Of a stretch of 7,519 nucleotides of DNA, positions 1 to 5,000 are shown piece by piece (position 1 is the first letter of the stretch; each line of letters begins with the position of its first letter). The notes under the pieces were generated by a model, which saw nothing but the letters and a program-made list of their open reading frames with translations, had not been told where the DNA came from and ran no database searches. A program made the translations under genes and the position numbers. Source of the DNA: Pseudescherichia sp039594205 (GTDB lineage Bacteria > Pseudomonadota > Gammaproteobacteria > Enterobacterales > Enterobacteriaceae); NCBI GenBank assembly GCA_039594205.1, contig JBCNNW010000136.1:1-7519 (forward strand), in the 5' to 3' direction.

Positions 1-723
1 GTTTTCTGCTGCAAAGGCGCGCAGTTCGTCACGGCTCAGCAGGCAGTGGTTGACCGCCTCCATGTGCGACGCCACTACCGTCGCCGACGGCAGCATCTCA
101 AGCGTGCGCAGCGCGTCCTGCTTACCCATGATGATGGCACCAATTCCGTCCACCGTCGCCAGGCCCATGTTCAGCACCACAACGTCAGGCGCATATTTTT
201 CCAGACTCTCCGTGTATGGCGCTACCCAAATTGTATCCCCGGCCACGTACAGCCTCTTTTCACCCTCTACAGAAAAGACCAGGCCGCACGCGTCACCCAG
301 CCGCTCGGCAACTTCAGGAATGGCGTATGCCTCGTCGCTACCGTGCTGACCGTCGGTTTTAACCACGTTAATACCCGCAATGACGTTGGTGTCAGCCAGC
401 ACGCTGACCGCAGTGAAGCCCTGCGAGCGCAGCAGCGCCGCGTCGCTCTCATTCTGCGTGTAAATGACCCGGTCTTTCGGGATCAGCTGCTGAGCCGCCT
501 CGTCCCAGTGATCCTGATGCGTGTGCGTCACGATAATCACGTCCACATCGAGCAGCTCTTCCACGGAAACCGGCAGCGCGACCATAGGATTGCGCAGATG
601 AGAACGGGCAGTACCGGGAAAACCGGGCCAGGCGTCCTTTTCAGAGAGCATCGGATCGATAAGGAAGCGGACGCCGCCATAGTTGAGCTTCAGCGTGGCA
701 TTACGTATTTGAGTCAGTTGCAT
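1..723 (-). CDS. MBL-fold metal-dependent hydrolase (UlaG-like), C-terminus beyond window
   Basis: Reading the minus strand from ATG at 723 gives 241 open codons that reach the window edge without a stop, so the 3' end is missing. The protein has the metallo-beta-lactamase superfamily signature T-H-T-H-Q-D-H-W with metal-ligand candidates His67, His69, Asp71 and His72, then a G-D-T motif with Asp163 and a late S-H-M with His220. This order (HxHxDH, Asp in GDT, final His) fits the compact UlaG/YcbL-like group that binds one or two zinc ions and hydrolyses esters, lactones or phosphodiesters. There is no signal peptide, so it should be cytoplasmic. GGAG lies 6 nt before the start and supports it. 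Family members are about 250-260 residues, so little is missing. A TATACT hexamer on the minus strand at 776-781 could be its -10. The substrate cannot be read from the sequence. Confidence 0.9.
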   Translation of the reverse strand, partial: MQLTQIRNATLKLNYGGVRFLIDPMLSEKDAWPGFPGTARSHLRNPMVALPVSVEELLDVDVIIVTHTHQDHWDEAAQQLIPKDRVIYTQNESDAALLRSQGFTAVSVLADTNVIAGINVVKTDGQHGSDEAYAIPEVAERLGDACGLVFSVEGEKRLYVAGDTIWVAPYTESLEKYAPDVVVLNMGLATVDGIGAIIMGKQDALRTLEMLPSATVVASHMEAVNHCLLSRDELRAFAAEN

Positions 724-1080
724 TCTTTACTCCGTCAGAAGAACCGCAGCCGTGCGGTCTGTGTATTGAGCGGACAGTATAAAAAGGCTCCGTACCTTGC
801 GTGAGTCGCGCCGGGGTCAATATTCGATGGAATAGGGTCAAAGATGGCTCTCCGGCTGATTCTACGTTTCCCTTCTTATGCTTTCTTTCGTACTGGCTGC
901 AGCTTTTACAGCCGGCGCCAGCGCCAGCAGATGCCGTAAGACCTTGTGTTGTGTTCTACACATCCTTACGCTCAACGTCAATTTGACCCGAAACCATCGT
1001 ATTTTGACTTTTCTGCCTCTCACGGAGCGCGCCGGACGCTCTTTATACTTTCCTGACTGTTAACACATGAGGAATGAAGA
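724..1080. other. 357-nt divergent intergenic region, no gene supported
   Basis: This gap separates the divergently transcribed MBL-fold hydrolase and alpha/beta-hydrolase genes. The short ORFs here (for example 801-986 and 878-1063) lack a good ribosome binding site and recognisable protein character, so I leave them out. Visible signals are two TATACT hexamers facing opposite ways: 776-781 toward the MBL gene and 1044-1049 toward the alpha/beta-hydrolase. Neither has a good -35 at 16-18 nt, so an activator may be needed. TTTGAC occurs twice in direct orientation 21 nt apart (starts 982 and 1003). I see no regulator gene, RNA gene or clear operator. Confidence 0.5.
1044..1049 (+). promoter_or_regulatory. 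Probable -10 element of the alpha/beta-hydrolase gene
   Basis: TATACT matches the sigma70 -10 consensus at 5 of 6 positions and would place the transcript start near 1056, about 25 nt before the ATG at 1081. No recognisable -35 sits 16-18 nt upstream; the TTGACT at 1004-1009 is 34 nt away, too far to pair with it. Confidence 0.35.
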
Positions 1081-1857
1081 ATGTCTTACGCAACTACTGA
1101 TGACGGCATCGAGATTTACTTTGACGCAAAGGGCCAGGGCATGCCGGTTGTTTTTGTCGCCGGATACTTTGGCATCAGTGATATCTGGCAGGCGCAGACT
1201 GACGCCCTCTCTGAAAAATTTCAAACGGTCGCGTATGACAGCCGCGGCTACGGGCGCTCGGCCAAACCGCTGCAGCCGGAGGCTTACAGCATTCCTCGCC
1301 ACGCTGAAGATTTAAAAGCCGTGATTGATGCCGCCGGCATCAAGGGCCCGGTCGTGCTCGTATCTCACTCCATCGGTTGCAACATCATTTCCACGTTCGC
1401 GGTGAAATATCCGCAGCAGGTTGCCGGACTGGTGTATACCGCCTGCTACGTGGACGGTAAGCAGATGCGTGACGCGGGTATGACGGTCGACATGGTCTGT
1501 GAGGCAGTATCTACACCTTCCGGCGCCGTGGCGTTTTATAAGCCGTTTGGCGTTACCGAAAGCGTTGGCGCAGAGGCTGCCAAATGGCCGGCGCACTCAA
1601 TGCAGGCTAATGCCGCTGCGTTCCTGAATCACGAAATGGCCGATCAGTATGGTGCGATCACCGCGCCTGCGCTTATTCTGCAGGGCGAAAATGACGCGCC
1701 TAACCCGCTTCCGTTTGCAACGGCGCTGCAGCAGGTGCTGGGCGGCGGCGCGGAGCTGAAAATCCTGAAAGGCGTAAACCACTTCCCGCCGCTTGAAGCG
1801 CCAGAAACCGTCACGGCGTTCGTGGAAGAGCATGCCAGAAAGTGTTTTGCTGAATAA
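1081..1857 (+). CDS. Alpha/beta-hydrolase fold enzyme, 258 aa
   Basis: Probable soluble esterase, lactonase or haloperoxidase-like hydrolase of the alpha/beta-hydrolase superfamily. The catalytic triad can be placed: nucleophile Ser97 in S-H-S-I-G (the usual GxSxG elbow with Ser in place of the first Gly), acid Asp205 in G-E-N-D, and base His234 in G-V-N-H-F. The N-terminal part has the typical strand followed by an oxyanion-hole region (V-F-V-A-G-Y-F), then D-S-R-G-Y-G-R-S at 53-60, which is the classic D-x-R-G-x-G-x-S motif of this fold. Length fits single-domain family members (250-290 aa) and there is no signal peptide. GAGGA lies 7 nt before the ATG; a second ATG at 1067 is out of frame. 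It stands alone, with a divergent MBL-fold hydrolase upstream and a terminator directly after. Substrate unknown; names such as 3-oxoadipate lactonase would be guesses. Confidence 0.9.
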   Translation: MSYATTDDGIEIYFDAKGQGMPVVFVAGYFGISDIWQAQTDALSEKFQTVAYDSRGYGRSAKPLQPEAYSIPRHAEDLKAVIDAAGIKGPVVLVSHSIGCNIISTFAVKYPQQVAGLVYTACYVDGKQMRDAGMTVDMVCEAVSTPSGAVAFYKPFGVTESVGAEAAKWPAHSMQANAAAFLNHEMADQYGAITAPALILQGENDAPNPLPFATALQQVLGGGAELKILKGVNHFPPLEAPETVTAFVEEHARKCFAE

Positions 1858-1885
1858 CCCTTTATAACGTCAGGTTCACTGAACT

Positions 1886-1911
1886 GGCCACCCGACAAGG
1901 TGGCCTTTTTT
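1886..1911 (+). terminator. Intrinsic terminator of the alpha/beta-hydrolase gene
   Basis: A perfect 7-bp stem GGCCACC/GGTGGCC encloses a 6-nt loop and is followed at once by six T residues. It starts 28 nt after the stop codon at 1857 and ends the transcript cleanly before the accessory patch. Confidence 0.9.
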
Positions 1912-1954
1912 ATTTAAATATGGTGGCGTTTGCCGCTAAGCGCGTTCGGCCAAC

Positions 1955-1978
1955 GTCCGCTTTTCGCTCATAGCGGAC
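1955..1978 (+). repeat. 24-nt hairpin repeat, copy 1
   Basis: GTCCGC, a 12-nt centre TTTTCGCTCATA, then GCGGAC. The arms pair perfectly (7 bp if the flanking T/A pair is included). The unit recurs in reverse orientation at 1997-2020 and in decayed form at 3684-3707. It does not resemble the REP/BIME consensus or the ERIC element as I know them. Confidence 0.7.
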
Positions 1979-1996
1979 CTTCTAACCAGTGAGCTA

Positions 1997-2020
1997 GTCC
2001 GCTACGTGCCAGAGGCGGAC
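1997..2020 (-). repeat. 24-nt hairpin repeat, copy 2 (inverted)
   Basis: On the minus strand it reads GTCCGC, centre CTCTGGCACGTA, GCGGAC. The arms are identical to copy 1 and the centre has the same length, with 7 of 12 centre positions shared in this orientation. It lies 18 nt from copy 1, so the two copies are head-to-head. Confidence 0.7.
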
Positions 2021-2111
2021 GTTTCAAAACTGGGTACAGGTGTAGGAATCATAGTGTCCCTGCAAGTGTTAAGAGAGGGAGTTGGTCACTCCTGACCTCA
2101 CGGCCAATCGT

Positions 2112-2312
2112 TTAGGGCGCTCTTGATAATTTGGCAGCGATGTCCCTGATGCTGAGTTTTGCTACCAGTCCTCTGGATATCTCCTCTCTTTCATCAAGCG
2201 AAAGCGCTAACCGGTGCCGCTTTCGCACGGGAGGACCGTAGCCACCTGTCTGGTGAATTGTGGACATGATAGAAGAATGAAATCTGTCGAACATTCTGGC
2301 GATATCATGCAC
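2112..2312 (-). pseudogene. Truncated IS30-family transposase, N-terminal fragment
   Basis: The minus-strand ORF (66 codons from ATG 2312; an internal Met16 is an alternative start) reads S-T-I-H-Q-T-G-G-Y, then R-L-A-L-S-L-D-E-R-E-E-I-S-R-G and I-R-D-I-A-A-K-L-S-R-A-P. This is the N-terminal helix-turn-helix region of IS30-family transposases, which normally continues with an S-T-(I/V)-S-R-E-type segment into a DDE catalytic core of roughly 300 residues. Here it stops directly after the HTH at a TAA, and nothing resembling the catalytic core follows on the minus strand down to 1915, so the element is an inactive remnant deleted at its 3' side. Its intact side may extend to about 2385, where the minus strand reads TGTAGATT, the first bases of the IS30 terminal inverted repeat as I recall it; that boundary is uncertain. 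It sits just upstream of the toxin-like module. Confidence 0.7.
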
Positions 2313-2417
2313 AGAATCACCTTGCTAATCACCATAGCCGTGCTGGCAGCGCTTCTTGAGCTTGCGATCTCCAGGACAATCTACATGCACGGAATCGTAA
2401 AAAAAATAATGCTTTGT

Positions 2418-2446
2418 TTGCCATTACAGGTCATATGGTATTTAAT
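2418..2446 (+). promoter_or_regulatory. Predicted sigma70 promoter for the toxin-like module
   Basis: TTGCCA (2418-2423) and TTTAAT (2441-2446) each match consensus at 5 of 6 positions and are separated by exactly 17 nt. Transcription would start near 2453. An AGGG ribosome binding site follows at 2468-2471 and an ATG at 2479. It lies in AT-rich DNA about 30 nt beyond the possible end of the IS30 remnant, so the module need not rely on readthrough from elsewhere. Confidence 0.5.
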
Positions 2447-2478
2447 TTCCTGAAGATATCACTGCATAGGGTCTTGAA

Positions 2479-2682
2479 ATGGGGGCTATAAACCAAACGG
2501 ATCTGAATGAGCCAGGGCATAAATACAATTTCAGAACGCCTCTGCCGCCAGGCGAATATTTCGCAATCACCCCCACCTATCGTCCTCCGCATAACGCTCA
2601 GCCCATAATTGACGAACAAACAGGTGTATGCATTGGCTACTCTGTAGCTCAGGCACCAGCAACAGAGTCAAGGCTGCATTAA
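2479..2682 (+). CDS. 67-aa ORF, probable N-terminal part of a frameshifted toxin gene
   Basis: I do not recognise this protein. It starts at an ATG with AGGG seven nt upstream and a predicted promoter in front. It is polar and proline-rich (T-P-L-P-P-G-E, T-Y-R-P-P-H-N-A-Q-P) with no signal peptide or membrane segment. It ends at TAA 2680-2682 but overlaps the next ORF (2628-3014) by 55 nt in the -1 frame. The upstream frame is closed by TAG at 2467, so this is not the tail of a longer gene. Two readings are possible: a separate small gene, or the first third of one gene of about 180 codons split by loss of one base (or gain of two) between 2613 and 2682. I favour the second because the downstream ORF has no convincing start of its own. 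No X-XXY-YYZ slippery heptamer is visible in the overlap, so programmed frameshifting is unlikely. Confidence 0.45.
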   Translation: MGAINQTDLNEPGHKYNFRTPLPPGEYFAITPTYRPPHNAQPIIDEQTGVCIGYSVAQAPATESRLH

Positions 2683-3014
2683 GCGGCGGGGCGCTCAATA
2701 TCTTGAAGGGACTCTTCAAGGCTGGTCTGTCAGTAAGGAACTTGCTTTTTACGCAGGCCACTGCAAGGCATATCGCCGATCCCGGAAGGTATATCCCCGT
2801 TCATATCCTTGAAAAAGCGGTAAGGTTCGGAAGGCGAGGCCCGGATCCACAAAAGATACCCGGCCAGTTCGAATACCTCATAGGAATGACCCGCCTTACT
2901 AAAAGAGTTGAAGGGAATGCGATCGTTTATAGACCTAAGAAGTATACCTTGCAGGTTATCATCAGAGAGAAGGACTGGACAGTAATGCACTATCACATAG
3001 AGGCGGTTCGATAA
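2628..3014 (+). CDS. Putative polymorphic-toxin C-terminal domain (possible RNase-type), 128 aa
   Basis: The product is strongly basic (about 21 Lys/Arg against 8 Asp/Glu). After a hydrophobic helical stretch at about residues 18-45, a compact domain runs from about 50 to the end: H-I-L-E-K-A at 59-64, G-R-R-G-P-D-P-Q at 68-75, F-E-Y-L-I-G-M-T-R at 81-89, Y-T-L-Q-V-I-I-R-E at 106-114 and a closing M-H-Y-H-I-E. This helix-then-strands pattern with an early His and a late H-Y-H resembles small nuclease domains found at the C-termini of Rhs/CDI proteins (BECR-fold style); that is recall of a pattern, not a proven match. The next gene starts at TAATG, overlapping this stop by one base, so the two are translationally coupled. 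The ATG at 2628 is weak (AGG only 3 nt upstream), and the frame opens only at 2613, so the true N-terminus probably lies in the 2479 ORF. GC is below that of add or ydgJ. Confidence 0.55.
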   Translation: MHWLLCSSGTSNRVKAALSGGALNILKGLFKAGLSVRNLLFTQATARHIADPGRYIPVHILEKAVRFGRRGPDPQKIPGQFEYLIGMTRLTKRVEGNAIVYRPKKYTLQVIIREKDWTVMHYHIEAVR

Positions 3015-3433
3015 TGTTTGAAATCAAAAACGAAAGTGTCTTATTCCGCTTCTCCTTTGTCGAGCGAATCGAAGTTCTGGAAGACCGCCGACAAGATCTA
3101 ATTGTGTGCTGGCTAGAGATTGAGGAACCTTCCATAAAGCTGCAATGCGAGTGTGAGCTAACTCTTTTTGACCTGGAAAGGCTGCGGGACATGCTTTCGC
3201 AGTTCTATGAAAAAATTTCGAACAACACAGAAGCAGCTCCTGAATTATTCACGCCAAGAGTGCCGGTATTTACGTTTGAAATCCGTGAGGTGGAAGGCGG
3301 TGATATTATCGGCTTCAACTTTACTGCCAGTCCTCAAGAAGATGAAGGATGGACACTCAAAGGTGGCATAGTCATAGATCAGTCTTATTTCCCTGGCCTG
3401 ATTCGTGGGGTTGAGTCCATACTGACTAATTAA
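3014..3433 (+). CDS. Putative immunity protein for the adjacent toxin-like ORF, 139 aa
   Basis: The gene begins in the TAATG overlap with the preceding stop, the usual arrangement of a toxin and its cognate immunity gene. The protein is clearly acidic: I count 27 Asp/Glu and about 14 Lys/Arg. It has no signal peptide or membrane segment, so it should act in the cytoplasm, as expected for an inhibitor of a cytoplasmic nuclease. Alternating hydrophobic residues suggest a mostly beta fold (F-E-I-K at 2-5, V-C-W-L-E-I-E at 31-37, F-T-F-E-I-R-E-V-E near 90) with a helix around L-F-D-L-E-R-L-R-D-M-L. I cannot name the family. The opposite charges of the two neighbours are seen in the sequence; the toxin-immunity pairing is inferred from order, overlap, size and charge. 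GC is about 47%. No terminator is visible after the stop. Confidence 0.55.
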   Translation: MFEIKNESVLFRFSFVERIEVLEDRRQDLIVCWLEIEEPSIKLQCECELTLFDLERLRDMLSQFYEKISNNTEAAPELFTPRVPVFTFEIREVEGGDIIGFNFTASPQEDEGWTLKGGIVIDQSYFPGLIRGVESILTN

Positions 3434-3454
3434 CGGACATCTCGATAAGTCGAC

Positions 3455-3637
3455 TTAACATTGCTTGTAAAGCCTGGTTAGCAAAGGATATATCAATAAG
3501 ATACCTAGAAAAGCATAGGCGATTACGTAAAAAGCATTACTCCTGACCATAATGGCCAGGCTTAAGAATTTCAGAACCATGCAATTATTGAGAGCTAAAG
3601 CAATGAAACAGAGCATTTTCCAAATATAATTATTCAA
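3455..3637 (-). CDS. Possible small hydrophobic membrane protein, 53-60 aa
   Basis: The minus-strand ORF has two hydrophobic segments, about residues 9-31 (L-C-F-I-A-L-A-L ... L-S-L-A-I-M-V) and 36-55 (F-Y-V-I-A-Y-A-F-L-G-I-L-L-I-Y), joined by R-S-N and ending in R-L-Y-K-Q-C, as in a two-span inner-membrane hairpin with basic ends. The longest start is TTG at 3637 without a Shine-Dalgarno sequence; ATG at 3616 has a GGA only 3 nt upstream and would give 53 residues. The frame stays open to 3673, so it could also be the tail of a broken gene. GC around it is about 33%, far below everything else here, which marks foreign DNA but also makes chance hydrophobic ORFs more likely. It is convergent with the immunity ORF. 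It could be an orphan immunity or lysis-type protein, but nothing shows that. Confidence 0.35.
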   Translation of the reverse strand: MNNYIWKMLCFIALALNNCMVLKFLSLAIMVRSNAFYVIAYAFLGILLIYPLLTRLYKQC

Positions 3638-3683
3638 ATTAAGTATGGGACTGCTGCTCTTAGCCGAGCTCTTTTATTTAAAT

Positions 3684-3707
3684 GTCCGCAGTTCGCTCAT
3701 AGCTGCC
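3684..3707 (+). repeat. 24-nt hairpin repeat, copy 3 (decayed)
   Basis: It reads GTCCGC, centre AGTTCGCTCATA, GCTGCC and matches copy 1 at 20 of 24 positions. The centre TTCGCTCATA is intact, but two changes in the right arm break the pairing. The 12 bases directly before it, TTTTATTTAAAT (3672-3683), also occur at 1908-1919, just upstream of copies 1 and 2. Confidence 0.6.
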
Positions 3708-3856
3708 TTAGAGTCTACTTAAACAGTGCCACTTAGCGGTCATGATGACCTCTTTACGGCCGGGATCCATCCGTAACAATGCGGGCTGCCCGCAAGAAGA
3801 AGCTGGCTCAGGTCCGCAGTAGAGTGATTCTCAGTATCAATGCTTTGTGATGATTT
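3708..3856. other. Palindrome-rich intergenic stretch upstream of add
   Basis: No gene is supported here; the long minus-strand ORF through it is the antisense shadow of add. Three inverted repeats stand close together: GGTCAT-G-ATGACC (3738-3750), TTACGG (3754-3759) with CCGTAA (3771-3776) 11 nt apart, and GCGGGC-T-GCCCGC (3781-3793). None has a T-tract after it on the plus strand, so they are not ordinary terminators for leftward-to-rightward transcription. GTCCGCAGT at 3812-3820 repeats the start of copy 3 of the hairpin repeat. Confidence 0.45.
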
Positions 3857-3890
3857 ATATTGCGCAAAAGAAATTTTCCTTGCGCAATAT
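3857..3890. promoter_or_regulatory. Paired palindromic operator-like site upstream of add
   Basis: ATATTGCGCAA and its exact complement TTGCGCAATAT form 11-bp arms separated by 12 nt. Each arm contains the perfect 8-bp palindrome TTGCGCAA (3860-3867 and 3880-3887), so the same site occurs twice exactly 20 bp apart, about two helical turns. The right copy ends where the -35 of the add promoter should be. This looks like a double binding site for a dimeric or tetrameric regulator. I cannot assign it to a known factor. Confidence 0.55.
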
Positions 3891-3913
3891 AGCATTCCGT
3901 AGCGTTTTATTTT

Positions 3914-3919
3914 TATAAT
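3914..3919 (+). promoter_or_regulatory. -10 element of the add promoter
   Basis: A perfect TATAAT lies 33 nt upstream of the add start codon. The -35 region (about 3890-3896) has no good match to TTGACA and abuts the paired palindrome, which suggests regulation by a bound protein at that site. Confidence 0.55.
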
Positions 3920-3952
3920 GCTCTGCACTTTATCTAAAAAAAGAGTGCAACC

Positions 3953-4954
3953 ATGATTGACGCTAACCTTCCTTTGACCGACATTCACCGTCACCTTGAC
4001 GGCAACATCCGGGCGCAAACCATCCTTGACCTTGGCCGTGAGTTTTCCCTTACCCTGCCCGCCGACTCGCTTGAATCGCTGCGCCCGCACGTCCAGGTGA
4101 CCGCTAACGAACCGGATCTGGTGAGCTTCCTGGCGAAGCTGGACTGGGGCGTCAAGGTACTGGCCTCGCTGGAAGCCTGCCGTCGCGTGGCGTTTGAGAA
4201 TATGGAAGATGCCGCACGCAACGGGCTGCACTATGTTGAGCTGCGCTTCTCCCCCCGCTATATGGCAATGACCCATGGCCTGCCGGTCGCAGGCGTCGTT
4301 GAAGCGGTCATTGAGGGCGTGCGCCAGGGCAGCGAGGCCTTTAACGTCCAGGCTCGCCTGATCGGTATTCTGAGCCGTACTTTTGGCGAGGATGCCTGCG
4401 TTGAAGAGCTGGATGCCCTGCTGGCCCACCGCGATGCCATTACCGGGCTGGATCTGGCCGGTGACGAGCTGGGCTTTCCCGGCAGCCTGTTCCTGACCCA
4501 CTTTAACCGTGGCCGCGACGCGGGCTGGCACATTACCGTTCACGCCGGTGAAGCCGCCGGGCCAGAGAGCATCTGGCAGGCGATCCGCGAGCTGGGCGCA
4601 GAGCGTATCGGCCACGGCGTTAAGGCCATTGAGGATCGGGCTCTGATGGATTTCCTCGCCGAGCAGCGCATCGGCATTGAGTCCTGCCTGACTTCTAACA
4701 TACAGACCAGCACGGTTGCGTCGCTGGAGGCACACCCGCTGAAGACCTTCCTCGATCACGGCATTCTGGCCACCATCAACACTGACGATCCGGCGGTTCA
4801 GGGGGTAGATATCATTCACGAGTATCGCGTGGCGGCCCCACAGGCTGGCCTGAGCCAGGCGCAGATCCGCCAGGCACAAATTAACGGTCTTGAAGTGGCG
4901 TTCCTGAGCGCGGCAGAGAAACAGGCGTTAAAAGATAGCCTGCGCACCGCGTAA
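3953..4954 (+). CDS. add: Adenosine deaminase, 333 aa
   Basis: Hydrolytically deaminates adenosine and 2'-deoxyadenosine to inosine and deoxyinosine in the cytoplasm, feeding purine salvage and nucleoside catabolism. It has the TIM-barrel amidohydrolase signature with the zinc and catalytic residues in place: His12 and His14 in I-H-R-H-L-D, His197 and Glu200 in V-H-A-G-E, His221 in I-G-H-G, and Asp278/Asp279 in N-T-D-D-P. Length equals the E. coli enzyme as I recall it (333 aa), and long stretches around G-W-H-I-T-V-H-A-G-E and S-C-L-T-S-N-I-Q-T-S are shared with it. AAGAG 7 nt before the ATG is a modest ribosome binding site. It is transcribed alone from a promoter preceded by the paired palindrome and ends at a bidirectional terminator shared with ydgJ. 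The E. coli neighbour malY is absent upstream; accessory DNA is there instead. Confidence 0.98.
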   Translation: MIDANLPLTDIHRHLDGNIRAQTILDLGREFSLTLPADSLESLRPHVQVTANEPDLVSFLAKLDWGVKVLASLEACRRVAFENMEDAARNGLHYVELRFSPRYMAMTHGLPVAGVVEAVIEGVRQGSEAFNVQARLIGILSRTFGEDACVEELDALLAHRDAITGLDLAGDELGFPGSLFLTHFNRGRDAGWHITVHAGEAAGPESIWQAIRELGAERIGHGVKAIEDRALMDFLAEQRIGIESCLTSNIQTSTVASLEAHPLKTFLDHGILATINTDDPAVQGVDIIHEYRVAAPQAGLSQAQIRQAQINGLEVAFLSAAEKQALKDSLRTA

Positions 4955-4990
4955 AATAGTGCCGTCCGGATGGGCGGCACATTGTTTACG
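4953..4990. terminator. Bidirectional terminator between add and ydgJ
   Basis: A 9-bp stem GTGCCGTCC/GGGCGGCAC (4959-4967 and 4972-4980, one T-G pair) closes a GGAT tetraloop. ATTGTTT follows on the plus strand, and on the minus strand the stem is followed by a T-rich ACTATTTTA-type tail, so it can serve both convergent genes. Confidence 0.8.
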
Positions 4991-5000
4991 TCGGGGAGCG

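Noticed and set aside
46..804. 252-codon plus-strand ORF
   Set aside because: It is antisense to the MBL-fold gene, rich in Arg/His and without family character, while the minus strand has a clear HxHxDH enzyme with a ribosome binding site.
878..1063. Small ORF starting with a signal-peptide-like M-L-S-F-V-L-A-A-A-F
   Set aside because: No Shine-Dalgarno sequence, quickly becomes Cys/Arg-rich and unlike a secreted protein, and overlaps the promoter region of the alpha/beta-hydrolase gene.
2214..2453. 79-codon plus-strand ORF with a hydrophobic middle
   Set aside because: Its first part is antisense to the IS30 transposase fragment and the rest overlaps the predicted module promoter; no ribosome binding site.
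2730..3192. Minus-strand ORFs at 2730-2996 and 2962-3192
   Set aside because: Antisense to the toxin-like and immunity ORFs, which have the coupled TAATG arrangement and consistent charge patterns.
1886..3707. CRISPR array
   Set aside because: The hairpin repeats are only three, change orientation and are unevenly spaced, with no regular spacers and no cas genes.
3740..4879. 379-codon minus-strand ORF across add
   Set aside because: Antisense shadow of the well-matched adenosine deaminase; its composition follows the codon positions of add.
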